From contig NZ_JBCMUN010000012.1 of the NCBI RefSeq assembly GCF_050467285.1, forward strand, positions 375,708 through 439,707: 64,000 nucleotides of DNA. The letters run 5' to 3'. The position numbers were made by a program, and so were the translations under genes. Shown here piece by piece: positions 26,576 through 34,731 of this stretch. Origin of the DNA: Paenibacillus_E oryzisoli_A (GTDB lineage Bacteria > Bacillota > Bacilli > Paenibacillales > NBRC-103111). Position 1 is the stretch's first letter; every line of letters starts with the position of its first letter. The notes under the pieces are model-generated. The model was not told the DNA's origin, searched no databases, and saw only the letters and a list, made by a program, of their open reading frames with translations.

Positions 26576-27670
26576 ATGAAAAATGCTGTTGACGAAAAAT
26601 ACTTAATATCTCCCTTCTTAATTGTTCCTCTCATGTATGTCAGTATGGTCGGGGTCGGAGTGCTAAATTTCCAACATGAAATGGCCGAACTCGCCGGATA
26701 TAATGCTTATATTTCTGTTGTGTTAGTAGGGATTAGCATTCATTTAATTTTATGGATGATTTATAAAATTTTAAGTTCTAATCAAGAAGGTGTAGATGTT
26801 ACTGCAATCAACATTACATGTTTCGGGAAAATTGTAGGGAACATACTCAATTTCGCAATCGTTCTTTATTTTTTTTTCGCAGCTTATATTGAATTTTATG
26901 CCTATATTGAAGTTATTCAAATCTGGGTGTTTCCGTCAATAAAAATTTTACCCATCAGCGCCATTTTAGTGTCGTTTATATACTATACCGTATCAGGCGG
27001 GTTTCGGTCCGTTACCGGACTAAGTTTTTTTGGATTACTAATGACACTTATATTTATTATTCCAGAGAATTTGTCAGTTTTGCCGTATACGCATCCGTTA
27101 AACTTGATGCCTCTTTTTAACCATTCAATAACGGATATATTGCTCTCTTCTAAAAGCATGCTATTTCAATTCCTGGGATTTGAAGCACTGCTGCTCTTTT
27201 ACCCATTCATTAAATCACCGGCAAAGTCTCAAAAATGGGCACATTTGATGGTACTTTTTGTTACATTAATGTATTTGATGATCATCATCATAACGTTTAT
27301 GTATTTTAGCGAAGGGCAGCTTCGTGAAATCTCTTGGCCAACGCTTAATATGCTCAAGATCATTGAGGGACCTGTGTTCCAGAGAGTAGAATATCTAGCG
27401 ATTTCATTGTGGTTGCTAAAAAATCTATCAGGCATATCTTTAAGATTATGGTGTGCATGCCGTGGAATGAAAACCATTTTTCAGATCAAACCGCGTGCGA
27501 GTTTGCTTACTTTTCTGGTCGGATTTTTGATATTAGAGTATTTTCTGAAGGATCACAGCATATTTCTATGGATTTCCGAGTGTTATTCAGACGTCGGACT
27601 TTATTTTATTTATGGATATATCCCGATTATGTTCGTAGTCACGCAGGTAAGGAAAAAATGGCGTCGATGA
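26576..27670 (+). CDS. GerB-family germinant-receptor permease (B subunit)
   Basis: 364 aa, about ten helices from ISPFLIVPLMYVSMVGVGVL onward, the APC-superfamily fold of GerB endospore germination permeases that bind the germinant. GAGGTGG precedes the ATG. The gene ends 16 bp from the convergent yjbR gene with no clear terminator between. Confidence 0.9.
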   Translation: MKNAVDEKYLISPFLIVPLMYVSMVGVGVLNFQHEMAELAGYNAYISVVLVGISIHLILWMIYKILSSNQEGVDVTAINITCFGKIVGNILNFAIVLYFFFAAYIEFYAYIEVIQIWVFPSIKILPISAILVSFIYYTVSGGFRSVTGLSFFGLLMTLIFIIPENLSVLPYTHPLNLMPLFNHSITDILLSSKSMLFQFLGFEALLLFYPFIKSPAKSQKWAHLMVLFVTLMYLMIIIITFMYFSEGQLREISWPTLNMLKIIEGPVFQRVEYLAISLWLLKNLSGISLRLWCACRGMKTIFQIKPRASLLTFLVGFLILEYFLKDHSIFLWISECYSDVGLYFIYGYIPIMFVVTQVRKKWRR

Positions 27671-27686
27671 TATTGATATCTAGCAT

Positions 27687-28031
27687 CTAAATAGACTCCC
27701 GAATAATCTTAGGAAGGCTTTTAACAACCAAATCGTAAGAATGGTCGATCATTTCAAAGATCGCCGACTCTGCTAAAGAACCCCCGAGTATAATTGTATT
27801 CCAATGCTGTTTGTTCATATGATACCCCGGTCGAATGTCCTCATGCTGCTCTCTCAAATTGTCCGCCATCACTGGGTTGCATTTTAGGTTCAAGTATCCT
27901 TTTTCCTCGTAAAAAAGAGCGAATATTTTACCTGCAATTTTTATCACAAGTGGATCTTTTTCAGGTCCTAAAGGATAATCCTTAAACGCTCCATTTTTGT
28001 TTAGACAGTATTCGATAAAAATATTTTGCAT
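27687..28031 (-). CDS. MmcQ/YjbR-family protein
   Basis: 114 aa. FKDYPLGPEKDPLVIKIAGK, LNLKCNPVMADNLREQ and PGYHMNKQHWNTIIL are the conserved blocks of the YjbR/MmcQ (CyaY-like fold) family. These small proteins are suspected to bind DNA; function is not settled. It starts 36 bp after the Crp/Fnr gene, so the two are probably co-transcribed. Confidence 0.88.
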   Translation of the reverse strand: MQNIFIEYCLNKNGAFKDYPLGPEKDPLVIKIAGKIFALFYEEKGYLNLKCNPVMADNLREQHEDIRPGYHMNKQHWNTIILGGSLAESAIFEMIDHSYDLVVKSLPKIIRESI

Positions 28032-28067
28032 ACGGGCTCATCTCCTTCGTTATCGGCAGGGTATAGT

Positions 28068-28745
28068 CTAAGTCGTCGACATAGAAACAGCAAGTTGAAC
28101 AGATCGCCGTGATGTCTTAATAACGCCTTCCTTGACAAGCTCGCTCATCATGCCGCTGACCGCTTCGCGGCTAGCACCGAGCATATTGGCAATCTCTTGG
28201 TGCGAAAGAGGCAGATCGATCAGTGCATACCCGTCATGAATGACGCCGAACTTCGCGCTCAACGTGGAGAGGAGATGGAGCAAGCGTTTCCTAAGGCCAT
28301 GAAGAGCAAGCTGTTCCAATTGATCCTCCCGCTCCTTTAACCGGTCACTTAGTGCTTTAAGAAATTTGAGTGCAAGCTGAGGTCGATTGATCATCAGCCG
28401 TTCGAATTGAGGCTCGGACATGGTGCAAAGCAGCGATGATTCAATCGTTTCTATGTATACTCCCCTGGTTCCGAAAGAGAATGAATTTAACTCTCCGAAT
28501 ATATTTCCTCTTGTGAGAATCCCAAGTGTGAACTGTTTTCCGTTGTCGTTTAGTTTATAGAGTCTGAGCTTGCCCTCTTTGACGAAATAGAGTCCCTCGC
28601 GCGTAGAATCCGGGGTTTGAACCAAGGTGTTTTTCGTGGTCCAATTGAAATGATGGATGGTATCTAGTTGATCGATCTCTCTTATCTCTTCCCGTGACAT
28701 TTCTTCAAAAATGCTGATTTGTGATAAATACCAGAGCTTGTTCAT
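28068..28745 (-). CDS. Crp/Fnr-family transcriptional regulator
   Basis: 225 aa. A cyclic-nucleotide-binding-like beta barrel (LYFVKEGKLRLYKLNDNG, GNIFGELNSFSF) is followed by a dimer helix and the winged helix LPLSHQEIANMLGASREAVSG. A single cysteine argues against an Fnr-type Fe-S cluster, and the Arg that contacts cAMP in Crp is not evident, so the ligand is unknown. ATG 28745 is preferred since GGAGGG lies upstream and inside the longer frame. Divergent from the MocR gene. Confidence 0.88.
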   Translation of the reverse strand: MNKLWYLSQISIFEEMSREEIREIDQLDTIHHFNWTTKNTLVQTPDSTREGLYFVKEGKLRLYKLNDNGKQFTLGILTRGNIFGELNSFSFGTRGVYIETIESSLLCTMSEPQFERLMINRPQLALKFLKALSDRLKEREDQLEQLALHGLRKRLLHLLSTLSAKFGVIHDGYALIDLPLSHQEIANMLGASREAVSGMMSELVKEGVIKTSRRSVQLAVSMSTT

Positions 28746-28831
28746 TGAATATCGACCCTCCAAAGTGTTAGTTAAAGGGATACTGCCTTGGCAATATTCA
28801 CCTTAGCATGTAAAATTGGATTCTATCAGAT

Positions 28832-28870
28832 CCACTTCTATTTGAAAATCGGCATACCACTTATTTGAAA
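28832..28870 (+). promoter_or_regulatory. Direct repeats before the MocR gene
   Basis: CCACTTCTATTTGAAA and CCACTTATTTGAAA start 25 bp apart, the second running up to the ribosome site. MocR/GabR-type regulators bind paired direct repeats at their own promoter, so autoregulation is likely. Confidence 0.5.
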
Positions 28871-28887
28871 TGAAGGGGGCTTTACTT

Positions 28888-30306
28888 ATGCCGCGACACA
28901 CGTTGTCTCCTACAATTGAATCGAAAACCAAACAAATCTATTCCTTACTGCGCGAACAGATATTACAAGGTACTTATGAAGCCGGTGTTAAGCTCCCATC
29001 GACGCGGGATTTGGCAAATGAATTTGGGGTATCGCGGGCACTCATCGTGGATGTGTTTGAACAGCTAATCGCAGAAGGATACGTGGAGGGCCGTCAAGGC
29101 TCTGGCAGCTATGTCATTGATTTGAGTGGAAGTAAACGACAACTCCCTCAGATCCAAGAAATTGATTATTCCGGTAATGCAACAGTTGCTAAACCCCCAA
29201 CTCGCTTCCAAGGCATTGATTTTCGACCAAGTTTTCCGGCATTGGAGTACATCCCTTTCAGGAAATGGAAAGAAACCGCCAATGCCGCTTATGCAAATAC
29301 GAATTCAGGAGAATTTGGCTATGACGATGATCCCGCAGGCTATTGGCAGCTTCGCGCAAATATTTGTCAACTTTTATTGCGTACCAAGGGGATTCAGTGT
29401 CTGCCTTCACAGGTGATCATAACCGCTGGAGCAACTCAAGCCATAGCCTTGCTGTCCCGGCTGTTATTGAAACCAGGGGATGCAGTAGCTATAGAAGATC
29501 CAAGCGCTACCTTCATTCAACAAATTTTTGCATCGACAGGTGCTGATATTATACCAGTTCCCGTAGACGGGCATGGCTTACGCGTTGACGACTTGCCGAC
29601 TCACCGCCACCCCAAATGCGTGTTCGTTACGCCCTCACATCAATTTCCTTTAGGCAGCATTCTTTCCATTGGACGGCGTTTACAGCTCATCGATTATGCC
29701 AGGCAGACAGAATCTTATATTATCGAAGATGATTACGACAGCGAATTCCGTTATACAGGATTGCCGGTGCATGCCCTACGAGAGCTCGACTCGGAACGAA
29801 TTGTCTATGTAGGGACTTTCAGTAAAAACTTGTTTCCTGCGTTACGCATTGGTTATATGGTAGTTCCGCATGAACTGCTTACTCCGCTTCTACATTTAAA
29901 ACGGCTGATAGACATGCAATGTCCGATCTTGCCGCAAATCACTTTGGCGAGATTTATTTCCGAACGCCACTTAGAACACCACATCGCTCGTATGAAGCGC
30001 ATTTACAGCAAAAGACGAAAATGCCTCATGGTCGGTTTGTCCTACACTTTCGGCAGTAGAGTGAAAATATCCGGGGATGCCGCTGGCTTGCATTTGATTG
30101 CGGAAATGGCTGGGAGCCAATTCGACTCCCAAGTAGTTGCACAACTTGAGGAACTTCATATTAAAGTGTATCCAGTAGAAAAATACACCATTAATAAAGG
30201 GAGGTATGATGATCAACTTATTATGGGATTTGGCAATGTGGAGGAAAATAACATTTTAGAGGGGATCAGGGGAATTGCGGGTGTTTTAAAACCAATTTAT
30301 TTTTAA
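28888..30306 (+). CDS. MocR-type regulator: GntR winged helix fused to PLP aminotransferase domain
   Basis: 472 aa. Residues 1-75 are a GntR HTH (KQIYSLLREQILQGTYEAG, STRDLANEFGVSRALIVD). The rest is a fold-type I aminotransferase with IIEDDYDSEFRY and the PLP-lysine in VGTFSKNLFPALRIGY. MocR proteins such as GabR and PdxR use PLP or an amine ligand to control nearby genes. ATG 28888 is chosen for the GGGGG ribosome site; ATG 28870 overlaps it. Possible targets are itself, the Crp/Fnr gene, or the downstream transporter. Confidence 0.92.
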   Translation: MPRHTLSPTIESKTKQIYSLLREQILQGTYEAGVKLPSTRDLANEFGVSRALIVDVFEQLIAEGYVEGRQGSGSYVIDLSGSKRQLPQIQEIDYSGNATVAKPPTRFQGIDFRPSFPALEYIPFRKWKETANAAYANTNSGEFGYDDDPAGYWQLRANICQLLLRTKGIQCLPSQVIITAGATQAIALLSRLLLKPGDAVAIEDPSATFIQQIFASTGADIIPVPVDGHGLRVDDLPTHRHPKCVFVTPSHQFPLGSILSIGRRLQLIDYARQTESYIIEDDYDSEFRYTGLPVHALRELDSERIVYVGTFSKNLFPALRIGYMVVPHELLTPLLHLKRLIDMQCPILPQITLARFISERHLEHHIARMKRIYSKRRKCLMVGLSYTFGSRVKISGDAAGLHLIAEMAGSQFDSQVVAQLEELHIKVYPVEKYTINKGRYDDQLIMGFGNVEENNILEGIRGIAGVLKPIYF

Positions 30307-30314
30307 ATATGAGG

Positions 30315-30351
30315 GAGGGCTTATGCTACGGAATAAGCGCTTCCTTATTTT
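30315..30351 (+). terminator. Probable terminator of the MocR gene
   Basis: GCTTAT and ATAAGC form the upper stem and GGAGG with CTTCC the lower, with a bulge, followed by TTATTTT. Confidence 0.45.
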
Positions 30352-30382
30352 ACGTGTTTTTCGATATGGAGAAATGTAAATC

Positions 30383-30434
30383 ACATTACAGAACTCCAAT
30401 TTTTTTAGAATTATAATCAAGCTATCATTCGATA
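30383..30434 (+). promoter_or_regulatory. Promoter/operator of the second redox cassette, near-duplicate of 1027-1078
   Basis: Contains TATAAT at 30412-30417 and, 5 bases later, TATCATTCGATA, the counterpart of TATCAATCGATA at 1067. Upstream bases ACATTACAGAACTC are identical in both copies. Outside these 52 bp the two regions do not align. Confidence 0.7.
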
Positions 30435-30477
30435 TTATCAACATCCATTAGAAGCGAGGTCGTTCTTTACGAAAAAA

Positions 30478-31665
30478 ATGCTATGGGTCATCCTCATGAT
30501 GTCCACCGGAACTTCTTTTACGTCGCCTTTATTTCCGCTTTATCAGGAGCATTACCGATTAAGTAGTCTGCAAATAACCATTTTATTCGCTGTGTATGCG
30601 GTCTTCCTGTTGCCCTCTTTGATCATTGTCGGTTCTAGAGGAGTTGGCTGGGGACTGAAGCGGGTTCTTCGCATTAGCATCCTGCTGTCAATCTTGGCTA
30701 CTCTTCTCTTTATGGCGAGTCAGCAGGCCTGGCTCGTTTACGGGGCGAGAATGCTGGAAGGAATCGCTTATGGGAGCTTCACGGGCACCGCGGTCGCGTT
30801 CTTGCTGAAGCAAACGCCAATAGAGAAATCGGGCAGAGCGATTCTGTTATCAGGTATGGCCGTTTCCATAGGTTTCGGCCTAGGGCCTGCCTTGGCAGGC
30901 CTGATCATCCAGTATCTGCATCTGTTGCCGTTACGCGCGCCGTTTTGGCTTTTGACCGTTCTGTTGGTAAGTGCTTGGATCGGTCTGGAAACGTTGAAGG
31001 ACGAGGATTTTCAGACCTGGAAGGAACGCCGACGAACCGCGTCGGCATCGATCTCGCTTGGAGTGTCAACCGACATTAAGCCTCATTTCTGGTCATTCAG
31101 TGCGCTGCCCATTTTCACGCTGTTTAGCTTGAACGGAACTGTTCTCTCCTTGATTCCTTCGTTTGTGAAAAATGTCATTCACACTTCCAATCTTGCCGTG
31201 TCGGGTCTTCTGATTTTATTGCTTATGGGTGGGGGCACGATGATGCAAATGCTGCCGTGGTTCAAACAGCCGATCGTACGCCTTCGGATGGGTATCGTAT
31301 TCTTAGCTTGCGGAGCCTGGCTTGTCGTTCTCTCCGGGATGTCCGAGAGCATAACTCTAATGTGGATTGGTGTGCTCGTTCAAGCGCTCGGAAGTGGTTG
31401 GACGTTCCAGATCAGCCTGCGACTGGCTGGGGAGCTCCCGAATGGCTCTGAGCGACCGAAGGTGATAACTACTTTCTACTTTGCTGGTTACATCGGGTTT
31501 ATTGTGCCCATTGTGGGAGTCGGTCTCCTAAGCTACGTATTTGACTTGTACGTGTCACTAATCATCCTGAATGTTCTCGCCTCCTTAACGATTCTTTATA
31601 TGTTGGGCTATTCAGTAAGATTTGCCCGGTTCTATGCCATGAGAATCGGAAATGCTACGAGATAG
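30478..31665 (+). CDS. MFS transporter
   Basis: 395 aa with about twelve helices: MMSTGTSFTSPLFPLYQEHY at the start, the GSRGVGWGLKRVLR loop between helices 2 and 3, and GLGPALAGLIIQYL in helix 5. Probably an efflux pump. The ribosome site is poor (GAGG about 20 bases before the ATG), so the true start may differ by some codons. It overlaps no neighbour but lies just before trxB in the same direction, behind the shared redox operator, suggesting induction by an electrophile or oxidant it exports. Confidence 0.85.
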   Translation: MLWVILMMSTGTSFTSPLFPLYQEHYRLSSLQITILFAVYAVFLLPSLIIVGSRGVGWGLKRVLRISILLSILATLLFMASQQAWLVYGARMLEGIAYGSFTGTAVAFLLKQTPIEKSGRAILLSGMAVSIGFGLGPALAGLIIQYLHLLPLRAPFWLLTVLLVSAWIGLETLKDEDFQTWKERRRTASASISLGVSTDIKPHFWSFSALPIFTLFSLNGTVLSLIPSFVKNVIHTSNLAVSGLLILLLMGGGTMMQMLPWFKQPIVRLRMGIVFLACGAWLVVLSGMSESITLMWIGVLVQALGSGWTFQISLRLAGELPNGSERPKVITTFYFAGYIGFIVPIVGVGLLSYVFDLYVSLIILNVLASLTILYMLGYSVRFARFYAMRIGNATR

Positions 31666-31693
31666 GGATGAAAACAGAAAAGGAGGCCTTTCT

Positions 31694-32623
31694 ATGCATT
31701 ACAAAGCGATAATTATCGGTACAGGTCCTGCTGGTTTAACAGCGGCAATCTATCTGGCAAGAGCGAATGTGGCTTCACTTGTAATCGAAGGAATCCAACC
31801 AGGGGGCCAATTGACGACAACAACTGAGGTCGAAAACTTCCCTGGGTTCCCGGACGGGATAATGGGTCCGGAGTTGATGGATAACATGCGCAAGCAAGCG
31901 CTGCGTTTCGGTGCTAAGATTCAGTCGGGACGAGTGAAAGAAGTAGACTTATCCAAGCGACCGTTCACACTATTCCTGGAGGACGGCGATAAATTGACGG
32001 CCGATTCATTGATTATTTCGACAGGTGCATCGGCCAAGAAACTGGGTATCCCCGGCGAAACCGAGAATATTGGCAGAGGTGTCAGCACCTGTGCGACCTG
32101 CGACGGTTTTTTCTTCCGCAACAAGAGAATCATCGTCATCGGCGGCGGAGATACCGCGATGGAGGAGGCGCAATTCCTGACCCGGTTCGCGTCCGAGGTT
32201 CGCGTCGTGCATCGCCGCAATGAACTGAAGGCTTCGAAGATCATGCAAAATCATGCGCGCGGAAACAAGAAGATCGTTTGGAGCCTGAACCGGACACCCC
32301 TCGAAGTAAGGGCGGATTCCAAGGGCGTAAGTGGACTTAAAGTGATCAACAACGAAACGGGCGAAGAGGAAATGCTGGAAGCTGACGGGATTTTCCTAGC
32401 GATCGGGCACACGCCAAATACGGGCTTCTTGGGTGGACAGTTGCCAACCGATGAACTCGGTTACCTGCAAGTCATTTCGGGCACATCACAAACTGCTATA
32501 CATGGTGTTTTCGCCTGTGGTGACGTGCAGGACCGCATTTACCGCCAAGCCATTACATCAGCAGGCAGCGGCTGTATGGCCGCATTGGATGCAGAACGGT
32601 TCTTGTCCGAGCAGCACGCTTAG
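31694..32623 (+). CDS. trxB: Thioredoxin reductase
   Basis: 309 aa. N-terminal FAD site IIIGTGPAGLTAAIYLARA, NADPH site VIGGGDTAMEEAQFL, redox pair STCATCDGFFF (Cys133, Cys136) and the C-terminal FAD segment GVFACGDVQDRIYRQAITSA. It passes NADPH electrons to thioredoxin, encoded directly downstream. ATG 31694 has a full AAAGGAGG; a longer frame overlapping the MFS gene lacks one. Confidence 0.96.
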   Translation: MHYKAIIIGTGPAGLTAAIYLARANVASLVIEGIQPGGQLTTTTEVENFPGFPDGIMGPELMDNMRKQALRFGAKIQSGRVKEVDLSKRPFTLFLEDGDKLTADSLIISTGASAKKLGIPGETENIGRGVSTCATCDGFFFRNKRIIVIGGGDTAMEEAQFLTRFASEVRVVHRRNELKASKIMQNHARGNKKIVWSLNRTPLEVRADSKGVSGLKVINNETGEEEMLEADGIFLAIGHTPNTGFLGGQLPTDELGYLQVISGTSQTAIHGVFACGDVQDRIYRQAITSAGSGCMAALDAERFLSEQHA

Positions 32624-32668
32624 AGTTTTCGCATAATGAATCAATCATACCTTAAGGAGGAATTTTCC

Positions 32669-32980
32669 ATGTCAGTTCAACCGATTACAGATGCTACTTT
32701 CCAAAATGAGACCGCAGCGGGCACTGTGCTCGTCGATTTCTGGGCACCTTGGTGCGGGCCTTGTAAAATGATCGCACCAGTACTAGATGAACTGTCCGCT
32801 GAGATCGGCGATAAAGTTAAAATCGTAAAAATCAACGTGGACGATAACCCGGAATCCGCTGCCAAGTACAACATCATGAGTATCCCCACCATGTTACTAT
32901 TCAAAGACGGGCAGTTAGTGAAGCAACTAGTCGGGGTGCAACCGAAAAACCGATTGATGGCTGCAATTCAGCAAGCCTGA
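32669..32980 (+). CDS. trxA: Thioredoxin
   Basis: 103 aa with VDFWAPWCGPCKM (Cys29, Cys32) and the cis-Pro loop IMSIPTMLLFKDG, all canonical. AAGGAGG precedes the ATG. It is reduced by the upstream TrxB and in turn reduces peroxiredoxins and other disulfides. This is likely a stress-linked second thioredoxin system of the cell, given the shared operator. Confidence 0.96.
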   Translation: MSVQPITDATFQNETAAGTVLVDFWAPWCGPCKMIAPVLDELSAEIGDKVKIVKINVDDNPESAAKYNIMSIPTMLLFKDGQLVKQLVGVQPKNRLMAAIQQA

Positions 32981-33027
32981 GAATTAGAATAATTGAAATA
33001 AATATAATGAAGAGGAAGCGTGAAGAA

Positions 33028-33636
33028 ATGGAAGCACGATTGAACTTAAAGCACAAAATCGGTCAAGGGATTTCACCTCAACAATTCATTGATGGCATGC
33101 AAAATCGAACGATGGAAACCAGTAATATCACGAATACCAAAGAGCGGTTCGTCTCCGTTTTCGATAACTTCACATGGCCGCAAGAAGATCTGAAAGTATT
33201 TTTTACCGCTTTAAACAATCGTTCCGACCTGCACTGTTTGATTCTATGTACAGATTGGTGCCCTGACGTCATCTGGAACGTCCCTTTACTGTTTCGAGTA
33301 ATGGAGCAAAGCCACATTTCAACTGAAGTATTGCTCATGGAAGAGCATTTGGAAACCATGGATCTTTTTCTCACGGATGGCGGACGAAATCAGCCAATCG
33401 CTGTGTTCTTGAATGCGAATGGAGACGTTCTAGGCAGATGGGGAGCCCGCCCAGCCTATATTCAGGCAGTGATGGATCGTTTTAAAAAGAACAATCCCAA
33501 TAAACACGTTGCCGATTATAAGGAAAAATTGAACCAAACATATCGAGAGATCGGCGATCTCTATCAAGCTAGCAACAAGTATCAGGAAGTTATCCTTCAT
33601 GAATTAAGAGAGCTGTTTACTATCTTTCCTTCGTAA
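33028..33636 (+). CDS. Thioredoxin-fold family protein with altered active site
   Basis: 202 aa. The central LHCLILCTDWCPDVIWNVPLLF aligns with the thioredoxin active-site helix, but the CxxC is replaced: Cys74 lies four residues before Cys78, which is followed by Pro-Asp. A C-terminal helical tail (HVADYKEKLNQTYREIGDLY) is typical of this bacillar subgroup. GAGGAAG lies 9 bases before ATG 33028. Last gene of the MFS-trxB-trxA run. It may act as a monothiol reductase or a binding partner. Confidence 0.75.
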   Translation: MEARLNLKHKIGQGISPQQFIDGMQNRTMETSNITNTKERFVSVFDNFTWPQEDLKVFFTALNNRSDLHCLILCTDWCPDVIWNVPLLFRVMEQSHISTEVLLMEEHLETMDLFLTDGGRNQPIAVFLNANGDVLGRWGARPAYIQAVMDRFKKNNPNKHVADYKEKLNQTYREIGDLYQASNKYQEVILHELRELFTIFPS

Positions 33637-33834
33637 ATGGGGGATCCCCCCTCGGCTCAAGGAGTTGATCGACTTTAACTCATCATCAACTCAGGATTAC
33701 TTAAGTACAACGACAAGAAAATACCTCAAATACATGAATGGCGATTTAATATTTGATTCCCAAAGCTTCGCAAACCCTAGTCTTAGATAATTTTCTTAAG
33801 ACTTAGGTGAGAGGTAGTAGTATGAATGCATTGA

Positions 33835-33946
33835 AGGGATTTTCATGTCGCTAATCACGTATTATAGGGATTTTCATGTCGTGAGTTTCCACGATTTTAT
33901 TGATTGTAGGGACTTTCTTGTCGCTAATGAGGGTATTTTCTTGTCG
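33835..33946 (+). repeat. Four degenerate copies of AGGGAyTTTCwTGTCG
   Basis: Copies begin at 33835, 33866, 33908 and 33930, all in the same orientation, spaced 31, 42 and 22 bp. Copies 1 and 3 continue as CTAAT; the fourth has one extra base. Uneven spacing argues against a protein-binding array with helical phasing. Confidence 0.65.
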
Positions 33947-33967
33947 TTGGAGTTAACAAGCTGCCAC

Positions 33968-33996
33968 TTGCCTTCCTCATCCAACTGCGCTATAAT
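33968..33996 (+). promoter_or_regulatory. Promoter of the TetR gene
   Basis: TTGCCT, exactly 17 bases, TATAAT. The last T of the -10 is the first base of the operator palindrome. Confidence 0.6.
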
Positions 33997-34019
33997 TCAT
34001 TACACGATCGTTGAATGAA
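33996..34019. promoter_or_regulatory. TetR operator 1 (24-bp palindrome)
   Basis: TTCATT, two bases, ACGATCGT, two bases, AATGAA: 20 of 24 positions are symmetric. It overlaps the -10, ideal for autorepression. A related site lies at 34681. Confidence 0.7.
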
Positions 34020-34040
34020 ATCGAAAGCGAGATTGAGCCT

Positions 34041-34664
34041 ATGAAACGCATTCCCAAAACATCCCGCGATTTTCAAGCGGCTGAGCGGCGGGAGCAAATT
34101 TTGCAGGGGGCCAAGGAACTGTTCGCCCAGCACGGGTATCACGGCACGTCGATCCGCGCGATGCATAAGCATATTGGGATCACTGACGGGTTGCTTTATC
34201 ATTATTTCCCGGGGGGGAAGCAGGAGATCTTGGAGACGATTGTCAAGGAGGCCCAGGAATCGCGGTTTCAACAGATGGATGAGCTGATTAAGGGCATTCA
34301 TCCCGGGCAGCCGCTGGAAGTTGCGCTGTATCAGTTTATTTCCGGCATGGTGACGAAGATGCTGGGCGACCGGGATTTTTTGAAAATCATGCTGAGGGAC
34401 TCAGAGCAAATTGTATCCGGCGATAAACATTTCATGTCGGATATGGTGCTGCAGCGCCTCAAGGACTTAACCGCGGCGTTAGCGAGAAGAGCCGCGGCGG
34501 GCGAAATTCGCGAGATGGATTTTGAAGCTGCAGCCAGACAAGTGATCTCGGTGGGCCTGATGGTCGTGATGAGTCAGGTGACGGCGATTAATCTGGTGCA
34601 ATCGGATCTTGACGGGTATTTGAGAAAAATGGTCACTTTCACTGTGTCGTTATGGCGGAAGTGA
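34041..34664 (+). CDS. TetR/AcrR-family transcriptional regulator
   Basis: 207 aa. The N-terminal HTH reads RREQILQGAKELFAQHGYHG then TSIRAMHKHIGITDGLLYHY, the TetR signature; the remaining helices form the ligand pocket. A TTG at 34011 extends the frame but lies within the operator and lacks a ribosome site; ATG 34041 is preferred. It likely represses itself and the permease-like gene downstream, each preceded by the same operator. Confidence 0.9.
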   Translation: MKRIPKTSRDFQAAERREQILQGAKELFAQHGYHGTSIRAMHKHIGITDGLLYHYFPGGKQEILETIVKEAQESRFQQMDELIKGIHPGQPLEVALYQFISGMVTKMLGDRDFLKIMLRDSEQIVSGDKHFMSDMVLQRLKDLTAALARRAAAGEIREMDFEAAARQVISVGLMVVMSQVTAINLVQSDLDGYLRKMVTFTVSLWRK

Positions 34665-34680
34665 TGTTTTTTTTAGTAAT

Positions 34681-34704
34681 TTCGTTCACACATCGTTGAG
34701 TGAA
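34681..34704. promoter_or_regulatory. TetR operator 2
   Basis: 17 of 24 bases match operator 1, with the right half ATCGTTGA.TGAA nearly unchanged. It sits 28 bp before the start codon of the next gene. Confidence 0.6.
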
Positions 34705-34731
34705 ATGATGGATAATCGAGGAGGAGTTTTC

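Larger units (their letters stand above)
33637..34040. other. 404-bp gap: hairpins, short repeat array and TetR promoter
   Basis: No gene. GAGTTGAT and ATCAACTC (33662-33692) form a stem without a T run. Four copies of an AGGGATTTTC-type repeat fill 33835-33946, and the TetR promoter and palindrome follow. Confidence 0.5.

Noticed and set aside
33835..33946. Possible CRISPR array
   Set aside because: Repeats are short (about 16 bp), degenerate and unevenly spaced, with spacers from 6 to 26 bp and no cas genes.
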